39,810 bases of DNA, from assembly GCA_015060765.1 (NCBI GenBank), contig SUXW01000013.1:1-39810 (forward strand), read 5' to 3'. Source of the DNA: Bacteroides sp. GTDB lineage: Bacteria; Bacteroidota; Bacteroidia; Bacteroidales; Bacteroidaceae. Position 1 is the stretch's first letter, and each line of letters begins with the position of its first letter. Position numbers and translations under genes: made by a program. A model generated the notes under the pieces. The model worked only from the letters and a program-made list of their open reading frames with translations. It had not been told where the DNA came from and ran no database searches. Below, piece after piece: positions 25,771 through 33,472 of this stretch.

Positions 25771-27363
25771 TTACAAACTTTTGATGAAGTTATCCCAATC
25801 TTGTGGTGTGCCTTTCTTCCCGAAGAATTTTTCGTACATCCTTCTTCGGGTTGAGGAGACCGATTCCTTGGAGTGATGGGTAAATAGAGATATGTTTTTG
25901 GGATGGATTTCCATTTTCAGTAACATGCAGATGTGGAGTTCATAAGAACTGAGCTCCCGGATATCTGATAATTTGTTTGTAAAGTGGTCAAAATATTCGT
26001 TTAATGTCTTCTCCAGTTCTTTCCATCTGCCTTCGGAAATGTTGTAACTTTCATGCTCAATGCAATGGTTTACATATTGGTAGATGTCGGTGTCTCTGAA
26101 CTTCCTTTTTCTTTCTATGTCTTTTTCTCCGTAAATTTTCTGTCTTTCTTCTATCCTTTTAAGTTTTTCCAATTGCAGCTTTAGTCTGAGCCGTTCTTTT
26201 TGGTTGTGTTGGAAATAGATGATAAAACAAAGAAGTAGAACAAAGACCAGCGTTGCCGCACCTATCAAAAGTGTGCGTTTCTGCTTGTTCTCCAGCATCA
26301 GGCGACTGTTTTCCTTCTCGCGTAAGTTGTAGTTGTAAGTGGAGCGCAGTTGCCGTACTTTTTCAGTATCGTTCAGTGTCCATACGGAGTCTATGCCTGC
26401 AATGTATTGTTTCAGGTATAGGGCCGCGTCCTGTACTTTATTGTCTTGCAGGGCATATTGTGCCAAGTTCCAGGCAGCATCGGTACGTGCATATAGTTCG
26501 CCGTTTTTTATCAGTTCCTTGTAGAAATAGAGGGCGGAATCCTTATTACCCGCTTTGTTATACAGTTCGGCTGCTATGGAGTATGTTGGACTGCTCATTT
26601 GTTTGTCTGTCGCCTTTAATGACAGATTGATGTAGTGCTTGGCCTTTTCGTATTCTCCTAATTGGGTATATAGATAGGCCAGTTGGCCTTCCACCATTCC
26701 TTTCATCCGTTCTTCTTTTACGGTGCAGGCTTGTTGGTAGGCTTTCTCGAGGTAGATGGAAGCACTGTCGTAACTTTCCATGTCGCAGAAAGTACTGCCT
26801 ATATCCCGTAAATCATAAATCATACCGATGGTATCCTTTTCCTGAACACTGGTTTGTAAAGCCTTCTTATATGCTTCTACCGCTTCGGTGTACATACATT
26901 GCTCCGACAATAGGGTACCCATTTGGCTGGCTATTCTGGTTCTTAATGCAGGTAGCAAACCTTTTTCCATTTCATCCAGTGCCTGTTGGAAGTAGGTTAT
27001 AGCTCTTGGTGCATCCCCCAAATCCCTGTACACTCTTCCTGCATAGTAAAAGGCTTCGGGTAAATGCTCTTTGTCCCCTTTTTGAGTATAATAATCTACA
27101 ATGGCGAGAATGCAACTGTCGGTTGTATGGATGATATAGGCTTTGTCTTTCGCTTTGATACAAAGCAGTTTGTAATACATCTGTATATCCTTGGAGTAGT
27201 TCTTGCTTTCTACTTCGAATGTCTGGAGCAGATTTATGGCACTGTCGGGATGGGTGTTGGCCAAATCGTTTGCTTCTTTCAGAATGGTAGGAAATCCATT
27301 CTCCTTACAAGAACTTATGAAGAACAGTAAAATGAAGGAAAATATAATAAATGCCCTTTTCAT
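25771..27363 (-). CDS. Membrane-anchored TPR regulator with C-terminal helix-turn-helix-like domain
   Basis: A 530-aa protein with a lipoprotein-type signal (LLFFISSC, Cys at residue 19). It has at least six TPR-like repeats (for example AFYYAGRVYRDLGDAPRAI, EAVEAYKKALQTS, GQLAYLYTQLGEYEKAKHY). One transmembrane helix lies at about 368-389, then a basic coiled coil. The C-terminal domain (about 470-530) contains SSYELHICMLLKMEIHPKNI and SVSSTRRRMYEKFFG, which look like the helix-turn-helix of the regulator at 8325. I start at 27363 because the ATG at 27387 lies within a TATATTTG promoter element (27392-27385). It is transcribed away from the repeat-rich locus that begins at 27424, so it is the best candidate regulator of that locus. 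Ligand unknown. Confidence 0.8.
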   Translation of the reverse strand: MKRAFIIFSFILLFFISSCKENGFPTILKEANDLANTHPDSAINLLQTFEVESKNYSKDIQMYYKLLCIKAKDKAYIIHTTDSCILAIVDYYTQKGDKEHLPEAFYYAGRVYRDLGDAPRAITYFQQALDEMEKGLLPALRTRIASQMGTLLSEQCMYTEAVEAYKKALQTSVQEKDTIGMIYDLRDIGSTFCDMESYDSASIYLEKAYQQACTVKEERMKGMVEGQLAYLYTQLGEYEKAKHYINLSLKATDKQMSSPTYSIAAELYNKAGNKDSALYFYKELIKNGELYARTDAAWNLAQYALQDNKVQDAALYLKQYIAGIDSVWTLNDTEKVRQLRSTYNYNLREKENSRLMLENKQKRTLLIGAATLVFVLLLCFIIYFQHNQKERLRLKLQLEKLKRIEERQKIYGEKDIERKRKFRDTDIYQYVNHCIEHESYNISEGRWKELEKTLNEYFDHFTNKLSDIRELSSYELHICMLLKMEIHPKNISLFTHHSKESVSSTRRRMYEKFFGKKGTPQDWDNFIKSL

Positions 27364-27384
27364 CGCCTTTTTGTTGATTTTTTG

Positions 27385-27392
27385 CAAATATA
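27385..27392 (-). promoter_or_regulatory. Putative -7 element of the second TPR/HTH regulator gene
   Basis: TATATTTG on the minus strand, 21 bases before the chosen ATG, fits TAnnTTTG. It lies in the divergent region shared with the repeat-rich locus. Confidence 0.45.
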
Positions 27393-27423
27393 AATGATAA
27401 AAAAGGAATGCAATGTATTATAT

Positions 27424-27549
27424 GTAACCTGCAACGGTATATTTTGTTATCTACAATGAAATGCACACAAAATGCACACTGAAAAATGTCCGATTTGTTT
27501 AAATATCCCTCTTTTTTGCGTTGAAAAACAATTTAAATTTCAAAAGTAT
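27424..27549 (+). promoter_or_regulatory. 126-bp duplicated regulatory block, copy 1, with tandem ATGCACAC motif
   Basis: This block is repeated without gaps and with only a few mismatches at 33347-33472, where it is directly upstream of the DUF3244-like gene. It contains the direct repeat AAATGCACAC at 27459-27468 and 27470-27479, 11 bases apart, or one helical turn. No exact TAnnTTTG element was found inside. Two copies upstream of equivalent gene starts point to a promoter/operator rather than chance. Divergent from the TPR/HTH regulator gene. Confidence 0.65.
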
Positions 27550-27553
27550 AGAA

Positions 27554-27715
27554 AGAATATGAAGTTGAGTTACTATAGGTGATTGCAAACTTTATGGAGA
27601 ATTTTTATTGGAATAGCACATCGTTAATAATGATAAAATTATGTACATGGATAAACACTTTATTCGTAATGGTCTTATCTTTGCGTCAACGGTTCTCCTG
27701 TTTTTCTTGATAGGT
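27554..27715 (+). pseudogene. Relic: 3' end of the DUF3244-like gene plus the first codons of the effector lipoprotein gene
   Basis: This segment matches 33764-33926 almost base for base. It contains the last part of the DUF3244-like gene (out of frame here because of a one-base deletion) and the first 25 codons of the 519-aa lipoprotein gene, starting at the ATG at 27641. The lipobox cysteine is lost (LIGC becomes LIGN). The frame stays open into the next gene, so translation from 27641 would give a fusion with a second signal peptide. The body of the DUF3244-like gene and nearly all of the effector gene are missing. Confidence 0.75.
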
Positions 27716-27721
27716 AATATT

Positions 27722-28270
27722 ATGAAAAAAAGAATATTAATATTTTTGTTTTCGTTTGTTGTGCTCTGTTCTTACTGTCAAACAGTAGATGATTTTGTCG
27801 GAACTTGGAGATATGAGAATAATGATACTGTTTTTACTATTGTATTGAAAGAAGGGAAATATGTAAATTATGATCTTTCTATTTATGCTTCATTGAAATG
27901 TATATTTGGCGGTTATTCTTTAAGAATAAATGGAGTATTGGTAGACGATTTTACCTCTGTAAATGATACGTTCGATTGGAATTTAGGCTATAATCCATCT
28001 TTACAACGTATTTATATTGAAGCTACGAGAATGCATGATAATACGAATGGATATGGTTTTATATTTTACGACCAACGTAAAAGGCATTTTGACGGTAAAG
28101 GCATTTCGGGTGGGAATCTAACATTGCTTGCTCCCAATAAGCTGAAATGGGAGATAGATGAAGAAGCTGGTATTTGGTTCGAAATAGAGGGATGCGAAGA
28201 TTGTCCGGAAGTAAAACCCATTGGTTTTTCTGTTCCCAATAATGTAGTATTGACAAAGGTCTTGCTGTAA
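27722..28270 (+). CDS. Small secreted family A protein (DUF6705-like), copy 1
   Basis: A 182-aa protein with a Sec signal peptide and no lipobox, so probably periplasmic. The mature part starts with DDFVGTWRYENNDTVFTIVL, whose GTW recalls the lipocalin GxW motif, and ends with the family signature EGCEDCPEVKPIGFSVPNNV including a CxxC. Five copies lie in this window (also 30097, 35425, 37833, 39095): ends nearly identical, the middle (about 45-115) variable. I recall such proteins as DUF6705, but the label is from memory. I infer an immunity-like role because one copy directly follows the effector gene. The start at 27722 gives a clean signal peptide; an in-frame upstream ATG at 27641 belongs to a relic of the effector gene. 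Confidence 0.75.
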   Translation: MKKRILIFLFSFVVLCSYCQTVDDFVGTWRYENNDTVFTIVLKEGKYVNYDLSIYASLKCIFGGYSLRINGVLVDDFTSVNDTFDWNLGYNPSLQRIYIEATRMHDNTNGYGFIFYDQRKRHFDGKGISGGNLTLLAPNKLKWEIDEEAGIWFEIEGCEDCPEVKPIGFSVPNNVVLTKVLL

Positions 28271-28281
28271 ATGTTGTATGA

Positions 28282-28350
28282 ATGCGTAGTTCTTGTATGT
28301 TTTATGGGGTAATTCTTATTATGCTATCATTGGTGAACACTAACAATTAA
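28282..28350 (+). other. 22-codon mini-ORF derived from the ligase gene 5' end, copy 1
   Basis: Reads MRSSCMFYGVILIML then SLVNTNN and stop. The first 15 codons match the start of the O-antigen-ligase-like gene at 35989 with two substitutions (F5C, L6M). It ends 6 bases before the next ATG. The same mini-ORF is kept open at 30669 and 38397. It may be only a relic, or it may couple translation to the next gene. Confidence 0.6.
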
Positions 28351-28356
28351 TTGCTT

Positions 28357-28902
28357 ATGAAAAGAATAGCATTAATCTTAATCTACAATTTGTGCCTGTC
28401 TTTTTTATGTGCACAAACCAATTACTATACCGAAAGTACAACATTCAATGAAGATGACTATATATACCAAATAGACGTACTCAGTTCTGGATTTGTTGAA
28501 CTTTACAACCAAGACAATCAGTGGATAGGTAGCTATCCTATGTATAAATCAAATGGCACCATATTCGTTCAACCCGAATATGGATATATTGATTTATACG
28601 ATAATGACAGTTGGGCGGATTCAGAAAATAAGATGAATTCTATAATCAAAGGAGCATTGACTATTGCTGAACAAAACTCAGTCAAAGGAAGTAAGCTCTA
28701 TATTGAGCTTCATATTAACTCTACAACGGGAAAAGTAGATGACGTAAAGTTTAGTTTCAGCAATCGTAATTCTTGGGTCAACATATCTGTGCCAACCTAT
28801 CGAAAAATGGAATTGCAAATAAAGGATCAACTCTTTTATAATCTTACTGATGATGGAAGAAAACTGACATATATCTTTACTTGGAATAGTATTGAATTTT
28901 AA
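28357..28902 (+). CDS. Small secreted family B protein (DUF5043-like), copy 1
   Basis: A 181-aa protein with a Sec signal (ending near FLCAQ) and mature start TNYYTESTTFNEDDY. Conserved features are YNQDNQW, the block LHINSTTGKVDDVKFSFSN, and YRKMELQIKDQLFYN near the C-terminus. Copies also lie at 29484, 30744 and 38472. The last 35 or so codons and the downstream 15 bases are identical with copy 3, which suggests recent exchange. A TTG six bases upstream is in frame, but the ATG is a better start. I recall this type as DUF5043; function unknown. Its placement suggests immunity or an accessory to the effector locus (inference). Confidence 0.75.
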   Translation: MKRIALILIYNLCLSFLCAQTNYYTESTTFNEDDYIYQIDVLSSGFVELYNQDNQWIGSYPMYKSNGTIFVQPEYGYIDLYDNDSWADSENKMNSIIKGALTIAEQNSVKGSKLYIELHINSTTGKVDDVKFSFSNRNSWVNISVPTYRKMELQIKDQLFYNLTDDGRKLTYIFTWNSIEF

Positions 28903-28941
28903 TGGCGATTAAAAAGGGGTTATCTTTTAAGATGGCTGATT

Positions 28942-29481
28942 ATGAAGTGCTTATATTTATTCAGTTGTATTTTATTTCTCCAGTCCTGCTCCCTCACAAG
29001 GAGCAGGCTGGGAGAATCACTGCAACAAAGCGGTAAAAATCGGGAAGAATTGGAAAGAGTCTTGCAATACTTTTCTCAAAAAGAAGCAGACAGTTTGCAT
29101 CTGAAGTCTGCTCAATTTCTGATAACCCATATGCCGGGACATTACAGTTGGCCAAGCGAAGAGTTGGAACAATATAGCCAAACAATGGATTCCATTCATC
29201 CCAATATGCCATCCACGGTATGGCATAACGATAATATTGTAACCGGTGACAAAAAGAAAATAGAAGAATCAAGATTGAAAGAAATAGCTCGATTAGCATG
29301 GTATATCGATAGTAATGGGAATTTAATTAATGGAATAGCAGAGGAACTGTTAAACGAACAATGTAATGCCATTATTGAATCATGGAGAAAAGATAAAGAA
29401 TATAAAGATTATATATTAAATAAAGAAAGGATAGGGATTGATAATTTTATAAATCTTAAGGTGTTAACTAAAGGATGTTGA
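28942..29481 (+). pseudogene. Truncated chimera: transglutaminase lipoprotein N-terminus joined to a foreign 71-residue tail
   Basis: Residues 1 to about 108 copy the start of the 625-aa lipoprotein at 31326 (lipobox LQSC, then RSRLGESLQQSGKNREELER), apart from a few substitutions and an in-frame 24-base deletion that removes KKVVYSIP. After about 29266 the sequence changes entirely to a tail (about residues 109-179) with SNGNLINGIAEELLNEQCN and RIGIDNFINLKVLTKGC. The catalytic transglutaminase and discoidin regions are absent. The tail ends 2 bases before the next family B ATG, as the effector end precedes family A at 35425. I infer that the tail is the remnant of another effector's C-terminus. 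It is an open frame and might be expressed. Confidence 0.65.
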
Positions 29482-29483
29482 TT

Positions 29484-30023
29484 ATGAAATATATTTTATT
29501 TTTTTTACTGACATTTTTATTAAATGTATCAGTGTTATTGGGACAGAATGCGGAACCTGTTACTACTTATTACAATGGTGACAATTATATTTATCAATGT
29601 GATTTAGTAGAAAAAACAGGAATCATTACTCTATTCAACAAAGACAATACTTTTATATACAATGAATTGATATATACAACGACAGACGAACGGCCTCCTT
29701 TACGATATTCAGAACAACAATTAGAAGATGACACATGGACACGGCCTAAGTGCTTTTCGATTGTAAATGAAGCCTTTTTCGGACAAGACAAATCAAAGTT
29801 TGCAGGAAAGTCTATGATTGTCGGTCTATATATTAATTCTACAACGGGGAAAATTGTAGACGTGGAGTTTTCATTCCCTACATGGTTTCCATATAAAGAT
29901 GTTCCGATTCCCGTATATCGTGATATTGAGTTGGGATTAAAAGAGAATGTTTGGTTTATACCTACTGAAGCGGGTAAAAATTTGAATTATATTTATTTGT
30001 TTTGGATGCATGAAGTAAGGTGA
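29484..30023 (+). CDS. Small secreted family B protein (DUF5043-like), copy 2
   Basis: A 179-aa secreted protein, signal peptide MKYILFFLLTFLLNVSVLLG, with the family pattern NYIYQCDL, FNKDNTFIYN, LYINSTTGKIVDVEFSFP, PVYRDIELGLKENVWF and the end WMHEVR. It is the most diverged N-terminus of the four copies; its C-terminal style (ENVWF-PTE, HEVR) matches copy 4 at 38472 and not copies 1 and 3. I chose the ATG at 29484, 2 bases after the stop of the chimera; an upstream ATG at 29475 overlaps it. The gap to the next family A gene (30024-30096) is shared with copy 4, so B plus A at 29484-30657 and 38472-39655 form a duplicated pair. Confidence 0.72.
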   Translation: MKYILFFLLTFLLNVSVLLGQNAEPVTTYYNGDNYIYQCDLVEKTGIITLFNKDNTFIYNELIYTTTDERPPLRYSEQQLEDDTWTRPKCFSIVNEAFFGQDKSKFAGKSMIVGLYINSTTGKIVDVEFSFPTWFPYKDVPIPVYRDIELGLKENVWFIPTEAGKNLNYIYLFWMHEVR

Positions 30024-30096
30024 CTCGTTGTATTTATCAATCATGAGAAGTGAGGGCGTTGTTAACAATGAATTGATAGATCTTAATTGCAATTAG

Positions 30097-30657
30097 ATGA
30101 TGAAACGAATTATATTTATTTTTATAACAATCGTAATTTTATCCAACAATGTATTTGGACAATCGTATACAGTCAATGATTTTGTCGGTACTTGGAGATA
30201 TGAGAATAATGATACTGTTTTTACTATTGTATTGAAAGAAGGGAAATATATAAATTTTGATTTTGGTAATCTTCCTATAAGGAAATTTATTTTTGGTGGT
30301 TATTCTTTAAGAATAAATGGAACGTTGATAGACGATTTTACCTCTGTAAACAATACGCTCGATTGGGATTTGGGTTATAATCCATCTTTACAACGTATTT
30401 ATATTGAAGCTATGAAAATGCATGATAATACGAATGGATATGTTTTTACATTTTACGACCAACGTAAAAGGCATTTTGGCGGTAAAGGCATTTCGGGTGG
30501 GTTTCTTACATTGCTTGCTCCCAATAAACTGAAATGGGAAATAGATGAAGAGATTGGTATTTGGAGTGAAATAGAGGGATGCGAAGATTGTCCGGAAGTG
30601 AGTCCCATTGGTTTTTCTGTACCTAATAATGTAGTATTGACAAAGGTTTTGCAGTAA
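30097..30657 (+). CDS. Small secreted family A protein (DUF6705-like), copy 2
   Basis: A 186-aa secreted protein. Its signal peptide (MMKRIIFIFITIVILSNNVF) is the same as in copy 5 at 39095 and differs from copies 1 and 4, while the mature part is closest to copy 1 (NPSLQRIYIEA, MHDNTNGY). This mosaic of signal and body indicates recombination within the family. The CxxC signature EGCEDCPEV and the end VPNNVVLTKVLQ are intact. It follows family B copy 2 by 73 bases and is followed by a ligase 5' relic. Confidence 0.75.
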   Translation: MMKRIIFIFITIVILSNNVFGQSYTVNDFVGTWRYENNDTVFTIVLKEGKYINFDFGNLPIRKFIFGGYSLRINGTLIDDFTSVNNTLDWDLGYNPSLQRIYIEAMKMHDNTNGYVFTFYDQRKRHFGGKGISGGFLTLLAPNKLKWEIDEEIGIWSEIEGCEDCPEVSPIGFSVPNNVVLTKVLQ

Positions 30658-30668
30658 ATGTTGTATGA

Positions 30669-30737
30669 ATGCGTAGTTCTTGTATGTTTTATGGGGTAAT
30701 TCTTATTATGCTATCATTGGTGAACGCTAACAATTAA
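30669..30737 (+). other. 22-codon mini-ORF derived from the ligase gene 5' end, copy 2
   Basis: Same as the mini-ORF at 28282 with one change near its end (SLVNANN). It is open, and it ends 6 bases before the ATG of family B copy 3. Confidence 0.6.
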
Positions 30738-30743
30738 TTGCTT

Positions 30744-31286
30744 ATGAAAAGAATAGCATTAATCTTAATCTACAATTTGTACGTATCATTTATATGTGCA
30801 CAAACGAATTATTATTTGGAGGATAAAACATTCAATGAAGATGGTTATACCTACCAAGCTGATGTCATAGGCATAATGGTACAACTATATAATCAGGATA
30901 ATCAATGGGTTGGTCGTTCTCCTAAATATAAAGTTGACGGAAGTCCTTTTTTTCAGCCTGAATATGGCTATATAGAATCATACGATGAAGAGAGTTGGTT
31001 GGATTCTGAAAAAAAAATGAGCACCATCGCCAATAGTACACTAACGTCTATGGAAAAAGACATGGTGAAAGGACGTGAATTTACATTAATGCTTCATATC
31101 AATTCGACTACCGGCAAAGTGGATGATGTGATGTTTAGTTTTAGTAATCTTGGTCCCTTTGCGAGTATACCAGTATCCACTTATCGAAAAATGGAATTGC
31201 AAATAAAGGATCAACTCTTTTATAATCTTACTGATGATGGAAGAAAACTGACATATATCTTTACTTGGAATAGTATTGAATTTTAA
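30744..31286 (+). CDS. Small secreted family B protein (DUF5043-like), copy 3
   Basis: A 180-aa secreted protein with signal MKRIALILIYNLYVSFICAQ. The first 40 residues match copy 4 (YLEDKTFNEDGYTYQ against YLKDKTFNEDGYIYQ), and the last 35 match copy 1 exactly at the DNA level. The middle (about 45-130) is its own. It sits 40 bases before the full-length transglutaminase lipoprotein gene, as copy 1 sits before the truncated one, so the B gene and the lipoprotein gene were duplicated together. Confidence 0.75.
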   Translation: MKRIALILIYNLYVSFICAQTNYYLEDKTFNEDGYTYQADVIGIMVQLYNQDNQWVGRSPKYKVDGSPFFQPEYGYIESYDEESWLDSEKKMSTIANSTLTSMEKDMVKGREFTLMLHINSTTGKVDDVMFSFSNLGPFASIPVSTYRKMELQIKDQLFYNLTDDGRKLTYIFTWNSIEF

Positions 31287-31325
31287 TGGCGATTAAAAAG
31301 GAGTTATCCTTTAAGATGGCTGATT

Positions 31326-33203
31326 ATGAAGTGCTTATATTTATTCAGTTGTATTTTATTTTTCCAGTCCTGCTCCCTTACAAGGAGCAGGCTGGGAGAA
31401 GCACTGCAACAAAGCGGTAAAAATCGGGAAGAATTGGAAAGAGTCTTGCAATACTTTTCTCAAAAAGAAACAGACAGTCTGCATCTGAAGGCTGCTCAAT
31501 TTCTGATAACCCATATGCCGGGACATTACAGCTGGCAAAGCGAAGAGTTGGAACAATATAGCCAAACAATGGATTCCATTCATCCCAATATGCCATCCAC
31601 GGTAAAGAAAGTAGTATATTCCATTCCATGGCATAACGATAATATTGTAACCGGTGACAAAAAGAAAATAGAGGATATAAAAGTAATAAAAGCAGACTTC
31701 CTGATTGCACACATCAACCGAAGCATAAAGATGTGGCAACAAACCCCGTGGTTGGTCACCTGTTCGTTTGAAGATTTTTGTGAATATCTTCTTCCATACA
31801 GATTAGGTGACGAACCTTTGATTTTGGAAGAAGATACAAACCAACAGCATATAAGAGAAAATATAATACGAGAAATGAGCATGTACGGATATACGCCCCG
31901 ACTGCTCGAAGAAGTGAGGTTGTTTTTCCGTGCAGAAGTAGAAAAGTCAGAAAGCAAATATTTCCCGAGATTGAATACCGGTAATTTTGAAGGGGGTGAA
32001 CATACAATGGACTGTCTTGACATGTGCTATTATGATGTACTCGGTATGCGTAGTGCGGGTGTTCCTTCTACCATCGATTTTGTTCCGAATTGGCCTACAC
32101 GTAACGGACGGCATTATTGGCGGGTGATTCACGATCCTGTTTTCAAGGACGAGAATTTTTGTGAACCGCTAAATCAGCTTGCGGGTAAAGTTTATCGCAT
32201 GACCTATTCACATCAACCTATGCCCGTTCCCGATGGTGTTGACAGTATCCCAAGCCTTTTCCAAAATCCTTTTTTGAAGGATGTAACAGCAAAATACATG
32301 AACGTATCCGACATCGAGATAAACGTAAAACGGAAGTTGGATAATCTTTTGCCTAAATATTTGTATCTGGCAGTATTCAATGATTTGGAGTGGAAACCGA
32401 TAGCTTGGAGTAAGTATGAAAACGGAAAGGGACTGTTTCGCTATGTAGGAAGAAATGTCGTTTACCTGCCGGTATGTTATCAGGGAGGTGGGATGAAGGG
32501 CGTTGGTCATCCTTTTTATGTAGACAGAAACGGAAGTGTTGAAGAATTTGTGCCCGACCATACCCGAAGAATATCCGTTACATTACACCGTAAATACCCC
32601 TTGACCTATTCCAAAATATACTGGGGAAAATCGTTGGAGGGTTGTGTACTCGAAGCTTCGAATCATGCTGATTTTACGGAAACAGATACTTTGTCCCAAA
32701 TCAATGGCGTTAATGCGGAACTGAATTGGTGCTCTCTTCCGGTAAATGATATAAAGAAATACCGTTATTGGCGGATTTCAAAAGCCGGACGCCCCATAAC
32801 ACTTGCCGAATTGCAATTTGTATTACCCAATGGAGATATTATACAAGGTACACCAATGTTCTCGGGGAAAGGAGGGTATAGCGATAAGGCCTTTGATAAC
32901 AATCCTTTGACTTATCAGAACTATCTTGGCTGGGTTGGTGTGGATTTAGGCAAACCGGTTGCTCTGAAAGAGGCCCGTTATTTACCCAGAACAGATTATA
33001 ATGGCATCATTCCCGGACATTTATATAGGCTGCTCTATTTTGATGAAACAGGTTGGGTGGAAGTGGATACAAAAGAAGCGTTGGGGCAAGACATTACATT
33101 TCATCACGTTCCAAGTAAAGCCTTATATTGGTTGCAGAACTTGACGGAAGGAAAAGAAGAACGGATTTTTACGGTGGAAAACGATGAAATTGTATTTCAT
33201 TAG
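31326..33203 (+). CDS. Transglutaminase-like lipoprotein with C-terminal discoidin-like domain
   Basis: A 625-aa lipoprotein (lipobox LFFQSC, C16). The central transglutaminase-like fold has a Cys-His-Asp set: GEHTMDCLDMCYY (C230 or C234), then GRHYWRVIHD with H263 and D270. The C-terminus (about 500-590) resembles an F5/8-type carbohydrate-binding domain (SDKAFDNNPLTYQNY, WVGVDLGKPVALKEARYLPR). Proteins of this plan in Bacteroides are usually annotated as transglutaminase superfamily; their substrates (peptides or glycans at the surface) are not known to me. A truncated chimera of the same gene lies at 28942. Codon use looks more balanced than in the AT-rich small genes around it. Role in the locus is unclear: accessory hydrolase, effector or passenger. 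Confidence 0.75.
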   Translation: MKCLYLFSCILFFQSCSLTRSRLGEALQQSGKNREELERVLQYFSQKETDSLHLKAAQFLITHMPGHYSWQSEELEQYSQTMDSIHPNMPSTVKKVVYSIPWHNDNIVTGDKKKIEDIKVIKADFLIAHINRSIKMWQQTPWLVTCSFEDFCEYLLPYRLGDEPLILEEDTNQQHIRENIIREMSMYGYTPRLLEEVRLFFRAEVEKSESKYFPRLNTGNFEGGEHTMDCLDMCYYDVLGMRSAGVPSTIDFVPNWPTRNGRHYWRVIHDPVFKDENFCEPLNQLAGKVYRMTYSHQPMPVPDGVDSIPSLFQNPFLKDVTAKYMNVSDIEINVKRKLDNLLPKYLYLAVFNDLEWKPIAWSKYENGKGLFRYVGRNVVYLPVCYQGGGMKGVGHPFYVDRNGSVEEFVPDHTRRISVTLHRKYPLTYSKIYWGKSLEGCVLEASNHADFTETDTLSQINGVNAELNWCSLPVNDIKKYRYWRISKAGRPITLAELQFVLPNGDIIQGTPMFSGKGGYSDKAFDNNPLTYQNYLGWVGVDLGKPVALKEARYLPRTDYNGIIPGHLYRLLYFDETGWVEVDTKEALGQDITFHHVPSKALYWLQNLTEGKEERIFTVENDEIVFH

Positions 33204-33224
33204 TGAAAGCCAATGTGTAGGCTT

Positions 33225-33317
33225 GTGGTATTGACAAAGGCTTTGCTGTAAAATGTTGTATAGATGCGTATTTCTATGGAGTAATTCTTGTATACCTTAA
33301 AGCCTTCAAACGAATAG
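33225..33317 (+). pseudogene. Relic: end of a family A gene, then the ligase gene with its interior deleted
   Basis: The first part (to TAA at 33250) copies the last codons of a family A gene (VLTKALL). The next part copies the ligase gene start (ATG at 33264), and after the shared bases AATTCTT the sequence switches to the last codons of the ligase gene (LYTLKPS) and its TAG at 33315. The intact ligase gene has these two sites about 1.6 kb apart. It looks like a deletion at a short microhomology. Confidence 0.8.
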
Positions 33318-33346
33318 TTCATGAAATAAAGGTTTCCGGTTGGTTT

Positions 33347-33472
33347 GTAACCTGCAACGGTATGTTTTGTTATCTACAATGAAATGCACACAAAATGCAC
33401 ACTGAAAAATATCCGATTTGTTTAAATATCCCTCTTTTTTGCGTTGAAAAACAATTTAAAGTTCAAAAGTAT
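33347..33472 (+). promoter_or_regulatory. 126-bp duplicated regulatory block, copy 2, with tandem ATGCACAC motif
   Basis: Same length as, and nearly identical to, 27424-27549. The AAATGCACAC repeats are at 33382-33391 and 33393-33402. It runs directly into the ATG of the DUF3244-like gene at 33471, so it should hold that gene's promoter and leader. A TTTG at 33417-33420 could be a -33 element, but a matching TAnnTTTG is missing. Confidence 0.65.
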
